From: Notolepis coatsorum
Taxonomy: Eukaryota > Chordata > Actinopteri > Aulopiformes > Paralepididae
Length of the DNA: 64,000 nucleotides
Direction: 5' to 3'
NCBI GenBank assembly: GCA_963971535.1
Contig: OZ020594.1
Location: 115,045,127-115,109,126, forward strand
A program made the translations under genes and the position numbers. The notes beneath the pieces are model-generated. The model did no database searches, had not been told where the DNA came from, and saw only the letters and a list, made by a program, of their open reading frames with translations. Below, in pieces: positions 34,561 to 47,203 of the stretch (position 1 is its first letter; every line of letters begins with the position of its first letter).

Positions 34561-35100
34561 TGAAGTAAAAATGTTTTTCACTTCATCAAAGTTTCAAGTT
34601 TTCTGCATTATAAAGTATTCTGTATTTTATAATGTTTTCTGGACCTACACCAGTAGTTATAACTTACTTGTTTGTTAGCGCCAGGCCCCATGGTGGTTGA
34701 TAATATATCAATTAGTTTCACCTGGAAATACTACTACCTGATCAATACAAGATATTATTACTTTATGAATGTGTTTATATCATGTATGGACGAATCCATT
34801 ATTGGAAAACAGGTAGGTACAGAGCAAACGCTGTCTACAACACAGGAGCAGAGTATACACAGTACAGGAATGAGAAACAGTCTAAATGGGTTTTAACATT
34901 TTAGTTTATTTCATGCACATATGATCTGTAATACCTGATCGGTACAATATCTACTAACCTGATCAATACAAGATATTCCTACCTGATCGATATAATAGTA
35001 TTACTGCATTTCAAGTTTGTTTATTTGTAATAGTAACATACAGACTCATAATGCAATGTTTTCCCTGTGATTCAAAAAAGTACCAGTCTAAATAGCTTTT
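34561..35100. other. piggyBac 3' region, no gene
   Basis: A/T-rich, with recurring CCTGATC[AG][AG]TA words (about 34738, 34938, 34968, 34986). Nothing coding is supported. Confidence 0.5.
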
Positions 35101-35590
35101 TTTTTTTTATTATTATCTTTTTCCCCCTCCCTTTTCCTCAGATTTTTCTCCCATCCCAATGTTAGTCATTATGCCAATTCCCAATCCCCTTCCTGGTCAC
35201 TGCGCACTTACCCCCCACAGTCGGTCTGGGAGAGTGGAGGCTATCACGTGCTTCCTCCGACACACGTCTAGCCAATCAACCGCTTCTTTTCACCTGGCAG
35301 CGCGGACTTTCACTGAGAGGGCGTAGCGTGTGGAAGGATCACACTATCCCACTTAGATCCTATCCGCGCTTAGCAGGCGCCCCGACCGAACTGTAGGAGT
35401 CGCTGTTTACAACGACCCGGACCCACCCCGCCAGCTTCTCCCACCCTCTAATACTGCCAATTGTATTAGTGTGAACGGCCAGCCAAGCTGGTGACAACCC
35501 CGGAGCTGTGAGCTGGATTCGAACAGGCGAATCCTAGCGTCTCCGGGGTTGGTGATGAACGCAATCTCCGCTACGCCACCTGACCGCCCA
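35101..35590 (-). mobile_element. tRNA-headed SINE, copy 4 (second subfamily)
   Basis: An imperfect target repeat, TCTAAATAGCTT at 35087 and TCTAAATTGCTT at 35592, flanks it. It shares the variant hairpin arm and TGGCGTAGCGG A box with copy 3. Poly-T is on the left edge. Confidence 0.85.
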
Positions 35591-35929
35591 ATCTAAATTG
35601 CTTTATAACACGTTCGGTAACTTCGCGCACCCCCCCCCCCCCCCCATGTTGGTTTTGATAAAGGAAGTCTTGTCTTGTCTTGTCATGACGTGGACATACT
35701 GTTTCAGGCAACAAAGACCATGAATTGCGCAGCGCGCAGAAAACAGCAAATTTTTTTTCATAGTGTACATCAACTCGTCTTTGTCAAATGAGCCAAACCA
35801 TTTCCCCATAGTTATAATATAAAATATAGAAATAGCTCCGCTAAGATCATGAGATATCGCCAAAATCGTCCAAAAACGCTGGCAGGATGCCTACTCCAGC
35901 GGATTTCCGGCTGGCAGCCAATGTGTTAA

Positions 35930-36279
35930 GCAATCGAAAAAAAACGGTATTGTGTGTTTCATTATATACATATGTTTCAGTCTTCTCATAAAAAAAAGAT
36001 TCGATTTTGGGGTATTTTCCTGCCTTTGGTCCGCTTTGCATTCACATCTCAAATGAACCGCAGCAGGGTTCACTTGCAAGAGTGAATGAGCTTTCACACC
36101 ACCCCAAACCAACCGGACTATCCGAGGAAATGAACCAGGGTTCGATTAAAGCTTATTATAGTTTATCACAGTATCATGAGTATGTCTTTGTCAGTGGACA
36201 CTGGACATGGGTATGGATGGCTCCAGGTGCTGCTGCGTTAAAGTGCACATCTTCAATACCTATCTGTACTATTTAAAAG
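35930..36279. other. Non-coding flank right of the piggyBac element
   Basis: No gene seen. GAACCGCAGCAGGGTTCAC and AACCAGGGTTCG (36055..36145) form irregular inverted words like those of fish MITEs. Confidence 0.35.
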
Positions 36280-36700
36280 CACAGTGCAGGACACACTCAA
36301 AGGTTATCGCACCTCAGAGATGGCAGTGGACATGTATGACAGGACAAAGGCCATATGTAATGGCCTTGGGATTGAGGAACATACTACCAGCCAAAGGAGG
36401 AAGCAGAAAAGGATGGACGAGTATGTAGTTGAGTCATCTTGTGGCACAAGCTCAGACCTCAGCTCAGGAGATCAGCTGAGACAGAGAGCAGGTTCTCATG
36501 AGTTGGATAACAACTTATGAGAGGCATACAGGCATGTTATCCAGCCTCAGACCAGTTTCTCGCAGTGGAATTGCTGCAACCCCTCGCCACACATTACAAT
36601 ATCCAACTATTGCCAGAGGAGATCACAGTTGCAAAGTGTTTCCTGGTCAGGACAGGCAGAGATGCAGTCTCTACTATCCAAATGTGTCTTTTCCCTCCTG
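36280..36700 (+). pseudogene. Probable hAT-type transposase remnant
   Basis: One frame reads DTLKGYRTSEMAVDMYDRTKA and GIEEHTTSQRRKQKRMDEYV up to a stop near 36520. The next open stretch reads PASDQFLAVELLQPLATHYN and LLPEEITVAKCFLV. This order resembles the region before the dimerisation domain of DUF4371-type hAT transposases. No catalytic residues are identifiable, so the assignment is tentative. Confidence 0.45.
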
Positions 36701-36702
36701 GA

Positions 36703-36860
<158 letters not shown>

Positions 36861-37577
36861 AAGTCCACAAATCGGTGAATGAAAAAATTATACAGGATCA
36901 AATGAAAACTACTTACTAAAAATGGATGTTTAAAAGTACTAAAAACCAACAAAAAATACCAAACACTAACAAACATTCAGCACAGACAATGGGGATGCTG
37001 ACATCTTAAAAAAAAATAAGTAAAAAAATGTAAAAAAAAAATATATTTTTTAAGCTCCAGGGCTAGGAGAAAAACATCCGGGGCTAAAGCCCCGGAAGCC
37101 CAGGGCTAACGACGCCACTGCTGTAGATGCGCTGTCAACTCTCTGCTCTGACTCGGACTGAAAGAGACAACACGCATTCTGTGAAGACCCGCCCTACTCC
37201 CCTACTCTGCATCTGATTCGCAGACTGTTGGGCGCTGAATGTGATTGGACCAGAGCAGAGTACACAGACACAGAGTGGCAGTGCAGCCGGACATGCAGAG
37301 CACTGCTTGCATAGGAGATAGCGAGGATGCATTTGCCTTCCACTTTACTTGGTATCACTCCGGAATCACGTTTCAACCAAGTCACTAACGTAACGTTGCT
37401 GTCATGAGCCTGCGCTATGGTAGCCTACAAGTGATCAAATAAATAAAAGGTCCAACTCGCGCAACGACTCGGCAACAAGTTGTGCGCGGGCCGCACTAAC
37501 ACTAAACTTTGATGTCAAGTAGGGGGCCGCAAAATTTTGAGTGATAAACCCTGCTTGTGGTAACTATTTTCACATTG
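36861..37577. other. Non-coding, with a hAT-like end
   Basis: CCGGGGCTAAAGCCCCGG (37079..37096) is a perfect palindrome. Just after it CGACGCCACTG at about 37111..37121 is the inverse of a CAGTGGCGTCG hAT terminus. The left end was not found. No gene. Confidence 0.45.
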
Positions 37578-37985
37578 GTCACACCAATTACTATTTTCTT
37601 AGTCTTCTAGTTTATAACAGAAGTATTGGGTTAAAAGCCCATGACTTGATGCAGTAACATCATTCTCCTACACAAGAGCAGAATGTCAGGTAAACTGGCT
37701 CCCCCTTGTGGTTGATATTTTATTTCAGATCTACAGTCAGTAGCCACTAGTATTGAAACAATTCCAGTCATAGATGGTCATTATTGCTGGTGTGAGGTTG
37801 ACTGTTTAATATCTGAGATGATAGAGATTAGCCTTTAATAAACATGTTGCTACTGCTGGTCATGTATTTGAGCATGAAAACAAAGAGTCCCTTCTTATTA
37901 ATGATAGTGTGCACCCAATAAGTCATATTTCTCTGTAAACTACAGCCTTTCTCTCAGCGATAGAATAGCACAGAATCTTCCTCAG
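37578..37985 (+). repeat. Duplicated segment, uninterrupted copy
   Basis: CCAATTACTATTTTCTTAGT through GATGCAGTAACATCATTCT, TTCCAGTCATAGATGG and GCACCCAATAAGT all recur in the same order at 40036..40199, 42330..42481 and 54293..54370. In that copy three insertions separate the pieces. No coding content recognised. Confidence 0.75.
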
Positions 37986-38300
37986 TCACAGGCCGGTAGA
38001 TGACCGCTGGGGAAAATAACTGTTCCTGAGTCTGCTGGTCCGGGTTTGTGGTTGGGAGGCCTTGGGTCCTAATAATCCTGCTGGCTTTGTGACACACCGT
38101 CCATTGTATATATCCTGGATGGAGGGGACAACCACAGATGTTAGGGTTAACCTGTTCTGAAGGTCCAGATTAACACTGAAAGTCTGCGTTTATTATTTTG
38201 TATAACTTATATATTGTTTATATATATAAGATATATATCTTTACGTCATCTGTTTGCCTAACAGTATTCTTCATTCGCCTTATTGTGTGTCCCATTCTTG
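37986..38300 (-). repeat. LINE-like 3' UTR fragment
   Basis: GGGGAAAATAACTGTTCCTG, then GTCTGCTGGTCCGGG, then CACACCGTCC...CTGGATGGAGGGG resembles the antisense of a common fish LINE 3' region, also seen at 40560..40710. It contains the single-copy sequence from which the minisatellite at 39238 was built. Confidence 0.5.
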
Positions 38301-39237
38301 ACGCTGTAGGCGCCAGGGCGCGCGCCCCCTAGACATGTTTTCTAGACATGTTCAGACATGCCCGGACAAGCCCAGAGCGAGCGCATTGATTCTGTACAGG
38401 TGAACAGGCTGAGTCCAACAGGGAACTAATATAGAGTATGTTGGGTAGACGACGTGCAGCAGCGGCAGCAGCATAACAGGAAAACTAACAGAGCGAGAGT
38501 GAAGACGTCTGGTGCAGTTGTACACAGACCGATAGCAGTGTATCGTTATAGAGAGCTAATGGCTAATTAGATACCACTATAATATTGTCGAGCCATTATT
38601 GGCACAGTATAGTGACTTGTGTAAGCGAAGTAACGTGGAGAGACTTATAGTTAAACCCAGCGACGTTTGGATATAACTACTCATTGGAGACCGCCTGCGG
38701 GTTAGCTTCACGTACAAACGAAGCTAACTAGCTACCATCTATGCCAACGGGCTTTTGGATTAATAGCTATTAACCCTGCCATCGGGCGCTAGGAATACAA
38801 GGACCGGTTCCATACGAGACCCCTTCTCCCAGCGACGGCAGGATTATCCGACCAGTCTACAGTTTCTCTGGAGCAGGAGCTCTAGAGAGAACCAATCGTC
38901 TCCAGCCACCATCTTGCTTTTCCCTGTATCGCCTCGCTTCGTCTCACTCCATTCAGAGCTCCACCGGTCGAGTATCCGTAGTATAGGAACTATTCGTTAC
39001 CATTGACTTTGTTGCACTGACATTCTAGTATTAAAGGAAAACCGTGATAAATAATATGTATGTTTGCTATTGACATTAAATGATGCTTGTTCAACTTGTA
39101 TCCCTGTCCCCGCGCAGTTAATGGAGTGTCTGCCATTTTGAGTAACTGTACTGTCTGGCTAAATTAATATTCTTTAGTAGTGGTTTAATCTAACATATCT
39201 CAATACAGTCAGGGTTGTGTAGCCCCTTAGCTACATA
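38301..39237. other. Non-coding, possibly LTR-like
   Basis: GC-mixed unique text with no open frame of note. It ends GTTGTGTAGCCCCTTAGCTACATAAC, a short inverted repeat. ATTAAA and AATAATATG near 39032..39055 could be polyadenylation signals. I cannot find a matching second copy. Confidence 0.3.
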
Positions 39238-39917
39238 ACCCATTATATATTATGTTGTATATATCCTGGATGTTAGGGTTAACCCATTATATATTATGTT
39301 GTATATATCCTGGATGGAGGGGACAACCACAGATGTTAGGGTTAACCCATTATATATTATGTTGTATATATCCTGGATGTTAGGGTTAACCCATTATATA
39401 TTATGTTGTATATATCCTGGATGTTAGGGTTAACCCATTATATATTATTTTGTATATATCCTGGATGTTAGGGTTAACCCATTATATATTATGTTGTATA
39501 TATCCTGGATGTTAGGGTTAACCCATTATATATTATGTTGTATATATCCTCGATGTTAGGGTTAACCCATTATACATTATGTTGTATATATCCTGGAGGG
39601 AGGGGACAACCACAGATGTTAGGGTTAACCCATTATATATTATGTTGTATATATCCTGGATGTTAGGGTTAACCCATTATATATTATGTTGTATATATCC
39701 TGGATGTTAGGGTTAACCCATTATATATTATGTTGTATATGTTGTATATATCCTGGATGTTAGGGTTAACCCATTATATATTATGTTGTATATATCCTCG
39801 ATGTTAGGGTTAACCCATTATACATTATGTTGTATATATCCTGGAGGGAGGGGACAACCACAGATGTTAGTGTTAACCCATTATATATTATGTTGTATAT
39901 ATCCTGGATGGAGGGGA
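39238..39917. repeat. Minisatellite, 13 units with higher-order structure
   Basis: The 44-46-bp unit is CATTATATATTATGTTGTAT / ATATCCTGGATGTTAGGGTT / AACC; some units are about 60 bp because they keep GGAGGGGACAACCACAG. Units 7-8 and 12-13 share the same variants (TCCTCGATG, TACATTATG, GGAGGGAGG), giving a five-unit, about 248-bp higher-order period. Confidence 0.92.
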
Positions 39918-40199
39918 GCTCACAACATCAATTCATGTTACGCTATAATTTTGTTAAAAAAAAATATAAATAAAATCCATCTGATGATTTTGAACCAAAG
40001 TTACACTGCAATCCTCTTTCAGACAGCACAGTTATTTGTCATACCAATTACTAATTTCTTAGTCTTCTAGTTTATAACAGAAGTATTGTGTTAAAAGTCC
40101 ATGACTTGATGCAGTAACATCATTCTGAATATGAGCAGAATATGTCAGGTAAACTGGCTCCCCTTTGTGGTTGATCCTTTATTTCAGATCTACAGTCAG
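39918..40199 (+). repeat. Duplicated segment, second copy (first piece)
   Basis: From 40036 this matches 37578 onward to CTACAGTCAG, where the LINE fragment at 40200 is inserted. 39918..40035 is A-rich and without recognisable content. Confidence 0.7.
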
Positions 40200-40744
40200 A
40201 AGAATCAAGAATCAAGAGGTTTATTTGTCACATACATACCAGGGCATACAGTGAAATGTGGGTGGTCATGCCCACATTGATTGAGCAAAATACAATAATA
40301 AAATAGAATAAAATGGGCATCGAAAAAATTAAATAGATAAAACAAGATATGCCTGGTAAAAAAAGACATGCTAGGTTCTTGAGAAACTGGTTCTTATATA
40401 CACTACTATGCAATATACAATTTACAATGTTAACTCTTAATGTATCTAAACTATACAGTACCTCCTTCTTTTAAAGTGTTTCTAAAGATTCAATTTTTTA
40501 AAGTGACATATTGTTTAAAGTGATTGTTTTAGCAGTTGCCGCATGAGTGTTGTGTGTGTGTGCTCATGTGTACTTGTGAGTGGAGAGTTCAGTGTTCAGT
40601 GTTCTGATGGCTTGGGGGACGAAGCTGAGTCGGAGTCTCTGTTCTTGCAGCGTGTGACCGTAGGCGCTTGCCTGACCGCAGCAGCTTAAACAGGCTGTTG
40701 TTGAGGTGGTGAGGGTATATAGCCATATATACCCGATATATAAC
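40200..40744 (-). mobile_element. LINE fragment with TTGATTC tail
   Basis: On the minus strand it ends GTGACAAATAAACC then TTGATTC repeats, a common fish LINE tail. Short TCAG repeats (40196..40199, 40745..40748) flank it, and the uninterrupted copy at 37735 lacks it. 40560..40710 resembles 37990..38100. No RT remains. Confidence 0.6.
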
Positions 40745-40762
40745 TCAGTAGCCACTAGCCAG

Positions 40763-41699
40763 CAGTGGCGGCTCGCCACTAGGGGTGCTGGGGCGCCGCC
40801 CCCCCTGGTTAACCCTGGTTAAAAGAGAGAAGAACAAGAAATATATATATATTTTTTTGTATAGCCCTATAAATAATATAAACATGTTTAAAATGAATAA
40901 TATTTACTCATTTTAAGTATGTTTGTGTTTCCAATGCACAATATAACGTTAATATATCAAATATAAATAATCGTTTTCCTGAACAGGAAGTGACGACTCT
41001 GTCTGATAGAGAATACGTTCCGTTACCGTAGCCGCATTTCTCCTAGCCGCATTTCTCTCGGGCTAGACGCAATAGCGCTTTGAGTGCGCGTGCACACCGT
41101 GCACTGGTTTCATCGCTGTATCCGTCGCAGCCAATCAGTGCGTAACGCGCTGTGCGTTGAAATATGATGTATTATGATGGAAGACGGCCGCGTTTTGAAG
41201 CGGTCTAAGCAAGCAGCGTCTATAATTTCCGTAGCCGCATTTCTCGGAGACGCTCTCTGATTGGCCGACGACAGTTTTTCCGTAGCCGCATTTCGCGGAG
41301 ATGCTCTCTGATTGGCCGACGGCAGTTTCTACACTGGGAAAGCCACTCTTCGTTCGAAGTAGGTTAAGGACAAGGTAACGTTAGAGTTTGTCTTAGAGCG
41401 TGACGGCAAGTTCTTTCGACGGTTAAGCTTAGGCACTCTTTCAAAGTTGGTTAAGGTTAGAGTTTGTCTTAGAGCAGGGCGATAGAACGCCAGGTAGTTT
41501 GCAGGCTGTTCGACGCGGAAATGGGCAAAGACAGACTCATTCATTCATTCATCACAGTACTGTTGTGTTGTGCTAACAACAAGCTAATAGCTGGATGCAG
41601 TCTGGACAGAGTGGATATACATCAACAGTCTGGGGACAACAGTGGACATAATTATACACTTTATCAAGCCCTCCTCGACCACGTAAACAGTGAGTTAAT

Positions 41700-41734
<35 letters not shown>

Positions 41735-42325
41735 CTCTTTATGCTGTGTTTTTGTTGAACTAAGTCATTAATTTCGTCGCGGGTGGATCATAATCAACCA
41801 GACAATGAATGGTAACTTGTTTAAAATGACAAGTTATACAAATGTGTTCATTATTGTATTGATCAGAGAGAGAGTGGAGTTTATTTTGGATTGAAAATAA
41901 GTGGATTATGGCTTGTTCAATATCGTCTATGTTTGAATGAATGAATGAATGAAAACTTTATTTAACAGATTGCAGAATGGGTACAATACAGTACGGCTCA
42001 ATACATACAATTGTTAAGGGGATGCAGACCAGAGAAAGACTTTCATCTTGTTTACATCAGGGTCCCCCGTTTTTTATTCATATCGATAGTTTAATAGCTA
42101 GCCTTGGTTCGTTTAACAATATGCAAAATATGTGTACAGCCCTGTACTCATACTGAAGTTATTCTTGGTATATAATACTACACATACTAGGTCTGATTGT
42201 GTAACGAATCGATTCCACGTTGCGCTGTGTGAAAGAGAGAAAGAGAAAGAAGGAGAGATAGAGGGGGATACTAATTAATTCCGTCCCCCCCCCCCCCCCC
42301 GTGAAGAATTCACGAGCCGCCACTG
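40763..42325. mobile_element. hAT element, non-autonomous
   Basis: The 8-bp target repeat CTAGCCAG lies at 40755..40762 and 42326..42333. Ends are CAGTGGCGGCTCGCC and, inverted, CAGTGGCGGCTCGTG. Inside are 51-bp tandem units beginning TTCCGTAGCCGCATTTC (about 41228 and 41279), a CT array near 41705..41735, and a nested LINE 3' end at 41934..42085. The frame at 41521..41763 (MGKDRLIHSFITVLLC) has no match I recognise. Confidence 0.9.
41934..42085 (-). mobile_element. LINE 3' end, extremely 5' truncated
   Basis: The inverted form of the 1913..2219 block, with a (GAAT)n tail at the left edge. It holds only the last 150 bp of the element. Confidence 0.85.
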
Positions 42326-43163
42326 CTAGCCAGAGTATAGAAACAATTCCAGTCATAGATGGTTGTTATTTCTGGTGTAAGGTTGACTGTTTAATATCTG
42401 AGATGAAAGAGATTAGCCTTTAATACACATTTTGCTGCTGGTCTGCTGGTCATGTATTTAAACATGAAAACACGGTCCCTTTTAACCTGCACCCCCAAAA
42501 GTGGCCATTTTAGTTTTCGTTTTTGAGGACTGCATACTTTTTTTGCAAACCAAAATACTATACTTTATACTTATAGCACATGCATGAGCCTGGTTTCTTT
42601 TGAAAGATAACATTCTGAAGTTTATGATACAAAAAGAAAGATCACTTTTAGTGTTAAAACGGTCTGAACTTGAATTGTAGAAAAACATGTTACTCTAGTT
42701 TTTCTGTAGTAGTTAGTAATCCAGAGGTAGTATTTCCCCAGAAGGTGGTATGGCTTAAGAAAACTCCCGAGATCCATAGCCTGAAGCTTTATGTATTACA
42801 TGTCCAAATCTCATAAAGATCCATTGAGAAATGAGTGATTAGGAGAGATTTTGGTAAACTGTACAAAAGAAAAACGTATAGACTTCAATTCATTCGGCTG
42901 TTTTTCTCTTCCTGTTTTCGCTTGTTAGTTTTTTACCTAGATCCCTGATTCATATAACCCCAGGTGGGGTATCATTTGAAAGCTACACTCATTGGCTACA
43001 ACCAGTGGCGTAACTCTCTCTCAATGTGTGCGGGGGACAGATTTGGGGGGGGGGGTTAGGGGGGGGGGCCGTCACTCGTCAGTTTTTTTTTCTTTTAAAT
43101 ACCAGGGGTGCAATACCGCATTTTCCCAAGCGGTGGCGCCATTTCTCCATGTAAACGACACAC

Positions 43164-43810
43164 TGAGTGAATGAATGAATGAGAACTTTATTTAACAGAT
43201 TGCAGAATGGGTACAATACAGTACGGCTCAATACATACAATTGTTAAGGGGATGCAGACCTGAGAAAGACGTTTGTCTTGTTTCCATCAGGATCCCCCAT
43301 TTTCAATTCATATAGACATTTATGAAATACACAACATACATGACATTTATGGCATAGGGACATATAGGTATTTAGTACTGATACACTGGTAGAGCAGTCG
43401 TCTGGCAATCCGGAGGTTCCCGGTTCGATTCCCGCTCCTCCCGGGCAGCGTGTTGATGTGTCCTTGAGCAAGACACTTAACCCCTAATTGCTCCCGATGA
43501 GCAGGTTGGCACCTTGCATGGTTGCCTCCGCCGTTGGTGTGTGAATGTGTGAGTGAATGGGTAAAAATGTGAGTAACAAATTGTAAAGCGCTTTGGATAA
43601 AAGCGCTATATAAAAAAGCAGCCATTTACCATTTACCATTACATTTGTGACATAAACGTTTTAAGCGCCTTTGAGGTGCTTTGGTACCATGAGGTGCAAG
43701 CATAGTCATAGTACCCTTGAATGAGTGCTCCTGCCAGAGTCTTCAGGGTATTCTTGTTTACCAGAGAGGAGATCCGGTACAAGAATCTAGTTCGTTGGTT
43801 GACTTTTTTT
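43164..43810 (-). mobile_element. LINE copy with internal deletion, interrupted by a SINE
   Basis: The 3' UTR (43164..43380) and an RT piece (about 43650..43805, reading VNQRTRFLYRISSLVNKNTLK, then ALIQGYYDYACTSWY) flank a SINE. The RT piece spans the point where the hAT at 404 entered its sister copy and is uninterrupted. Confidence 0.75.
43382..43640 (+). mobile_element. tRNA-derived SINE with L2-type tail
   Basis: The head carries A box TGGTAGAGCAG and B box GGTTCGATTCC. The body has CCTTGAGCAAGACACTTAAC. The tail is TTGTAAAGCGCTTTGGAT then AAGCGCTATATAA and ATTTACC repeats. This is a very common fish SINE type, probably mobilised by an L2 enzyme. It is unrelated to the four long SINEs in this window. 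Confidence 0.82.
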
Positions 43811-44937
43811 GAGCTCATACAGAAACAAGTATTGTTGTGACAAATAATAAACAAATTTGAAAGGTTTATGGTGAAAGAACATTTATTATATGGTGCTTCA
43901 ATTAGCAATTATGAACACAGTAATACAAGATATGCATGATAAAAAAAAATACATGCTAGGTTCCTGAGAAACACTACTATACAATATACAATTTTAGCTC
44001 TTAATGTATCTATCACCTTTATCTATCACCAATCACTTTTAATCAAATTTAATTACAGGTACAAAACATTAACATAAATCACTCTTATGCACTGGTACAT
44101 AAGTTATATAACAAACCTGTTTCTATGTAGACTACTATACAATTTTAACTTTGTCATTATTATACTTAATGTATCTAAACTATATTATACAAGAGCCACA
44201 TCTGTTATTTCCTTAAAGTGACTTTATATACCTCATTCCTTTAAAGTGACTTCTCCATTATTTAAATTGACATTTTCACATTTAAACTCATCCAATGCTT
44301 CCAAAGACATGTTGTCTCCGATCATGGGCAGAGATGAATTCCTCACAGAGTTCTCTAATGTCAAAGGCATCAACTCTTTCTTGATGTATATGACAAACTG
44401 CCACACTGTTCAACCTTTTCTGCTTCATGGAGTTGCGAAGCCAGGTCTTCAACCTCCGGAGTCCGCTGAAACTCCTCTCAGCTTCAGCAGAGGATGAGGG
44501 AACAACCAGCAACAGCCTCACAAGGACCTCCACCTGATCAAAAAGACCTCTGACTTCAGGCAACATGCCTCTCAGGATGTCTGCAGCTTCTGTGCTTGAT
44601 GCATAGGTGTTAGTTGCTTTGAACATGGCTAGCTGAACATCCAGCATCCTCCTGTTCATCTCTGGATACTTGTCCACAATGTCATCACTTTCTCCCCTAA
44701 TAAGCACACCCTCCAACTTCTGAAGCACTTCAAAGCTTCTTTGATTAAACCGCTCTCGGAATTGCAGATCTGCTGTGTCCAGTATTTTGAAGAACTCCCC
44801 TCTGAAGAAGTCCACAGAAGTTGCTGGGACATGTGCTGCAGCGGCACCAGTTAGACGTTTTGGAGGGTTGCGGATACGAGGCATTTCCATCGGATCGATG
44901 TTTAGTGAGGTGACCAGCTTTGCGGTGTTGTCAAATA

Positions 44938-45085
44938 TCTGTGAATGAATGAAAATTTTATTTAACAGATTGCAGAATGGGTACAATACAGTACAGCTCA
45001 ATACACACAATTGTTAAGGGGATGCAGACCAGAGAAAGAATTTAGTCTTGTTTACATCAGGGTCCCCCATTTTCAATTCATCATT
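44938..45085 (-). mobile_element. LINE 3' end, truncated
   Basis: Same 3' UTR block as at 1913, with a (GAAT)n tail. It abuts the transposase last exon. Confidence 0.85.
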
Positions 45086-45584
45086 ACTTTGTCAGGATGA
45101 TTGCAATGAGTTTGTATCTTGTTTGCAAATGACTTGTCTTGCTGATGGACTCTGTAAACAGGCTATTGGGAATGGAATGCAACCCATCACATTCACAGGT
45201 TTGGTGTGAGTGCTCGGCCTGAGTACCGGTAATCAGACCATCGTTCACACACCAAACCTGAGGGGAGGGGGCAGGGAGCTCTGTGTCTTCCATCTATCCA
45301 ACCATCCACTACACAGTCAAATATGTATTTTGTTAAGACATTATTGTTACTTACATAATTTCTGTCATTCAGTGGTGGGGATCGTGCACGCTGCTGTGCA
45401 TCTACGTTTACAGGCACTGTCTGTGTGCTTTCAGAAGCCGTATTTGCATCCTCCTGCAGAATAAACAAACATAAAAAGAGAGAAACCATTAGAACACGGG
45501 TATAGGTTTACTAACTTTATTTATTTGAACCATGGGGACAGCGTACATTAATAAAACATTAATGCACCAGTGTTCCATTCCCAT

Positions 45585-45745
45585 TATTGATTGATTGATT
45601 GGAAATTGTATTAACAGATTGCAGAATGGGTACAATACAGTACGGCTCAATACACACAATTGTTAAGGGGACGCAGACCAGAGAAAGAATTTAGTCTTGT
45701 TTACATCAGGGTCCCCCATTTTCAATTCATCATTATTAGTCAGGA
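45585..45745 (-). mobile_element. LINE 3' end, truncated
   Basis: Same block, tail ATTGATTGATTGG. A C run of about 22 bases follows at 45776..45797. Confidence 0.85.
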
Positions 45746-46088
45746 TGATTACAATGGGGTTGTATCCTACCCAACCCCCCCCCCCCCCCCCCCCCCCACC
45801 TCCAATGTACAGCCCCACCCCACCTACCCAACCTCCTCCAATGCACAGTTTCTATGTCAAATGTATACTCTTTTTCTGGATTTTTTTAGTATCACAAACA
45901 GTACTGTATTTGAAAATCTGGTATGTCATAAATGTATAGATGTAGCAGTACTGTCTATCTGTATGTCGTGTGTGTCATATGATGAATTGAAAATGGGGGA
46001 CCCTGATGGAAACAAGACGAAAGTCTTTCTCAGGTCTGCATCCTCTTAACAATTTATGTATTGAATGAATCTGAATTATGGTGGTAAA

Positions 46089-46331
46089 CCAATATTTATC
46101 TACGAAGATTTGAGCAAAGATGCCATCATCCGACGTCTACCATACAAGGAGGTGATGCAAAAGCTGTTCAAAGCCGGTTACAAGCCAAGGCTATCATACC
46201 CGGCGCTGTTATCATTCTTGGGCAGTGACGGCCGCAGGTCAGGTATATACACACCTATTGAAGCTGAGGATTTTCTGAATCGAAATGGAGCAAATAACCC
46301 AAGGCAGGACGAAAATGCCGGAAACAGATAA
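46089..46331 (+). pseudogene. L1 ORF1 C-terminal remnant
   Basis: IFIYEDLSKDAIIRRLPYKE to the stop matches the last 80 residues of ORF1 in copy A (7700..7940). The start and coiled coil are lost by 5' truncation. Confidence 0.8.
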
Positions 46332-47203
46332 GCCTCTTTCTCAATGTATACCAGTGTTAGAATGACTTTATTGTGTTCATCAAGGTAGCAGATGATATGC
46401 AAGCCGTCTATAACAATGTGTACTGTGTATAATACGATTCATAATACATTATAATTTCAGTCTCTGGTCTCTGAGGAGACAAATACATATCATTGCAAAA
46501 AGATCTATCTGGAATATTCTGGGTTTATCGCTCAAATGCCCTGGGTCTCTTAGATCATTCTGGAACATAAAATAGTCTAGGCACTAGTATACTCTACAAC
46601 CTTCTAGAATATAAGGCACCATGACAACGAAGCCTACAACTCTAACAATAAACATCCGGTGTGTATACACATAGCAGATAATAAATTAAATGAAGTTCAA
46701 TCAGTCCTTAATAATATTTTAAAAATTAACCACACCTAAACGTATGAACACTACAAGGTTATTCTAACAATTTAAGTAATCACTCCATTGAAGGCACATT
46801 GAAGCTCTAAAAGGCGCTGCTTTTCTATCTTATCTAATCTGTTAATTCGGTTCTAGTGGCTTCTCCACGTTGATAATTATTCTATCTCTCATTCCTTATC
46901 TATATCTTTCCATTGATTTTTATTTTATTTAATTTTTTCTTCTCATTACTCTATATTTTTTAAATATATTTGAACTTACATTGTTCTTTTCCAATGTTCT
47001 TCACATTAAGGTGTCAATATTGCTCTACAATCTTTTCCTTTTTTCCTTTTTTCCCACACGTTAGTAGAGGGTTCAAATGAATATGTCGATGAAAGTTTAT
47101 TCTCTTTTTTTATTTTTTATTTTATTTTTTCTGTCATTTATCACAATACTTCATTACAGCAAGGGAAGGTGCAAGACCAAAAGCGACATTCTATTGCAAT
47201 AGA

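Noticed and set aside
39238-39917. CRISPR-like array
   Set aside because: There are no unique spacers between repeats; the units are contiguous and the genome is eukaryotic.
39238-39917. Interstitial telomere
   Set aside because: TTAGGG occurs once per 44-bp unit and never as a tandem hexamer.
43382-43460. Possible tRNA gene
   Set aside because: The A and B boxes are the head of a SINE with body and L2-type tail; the head does not fold as a complete cloverleaf.
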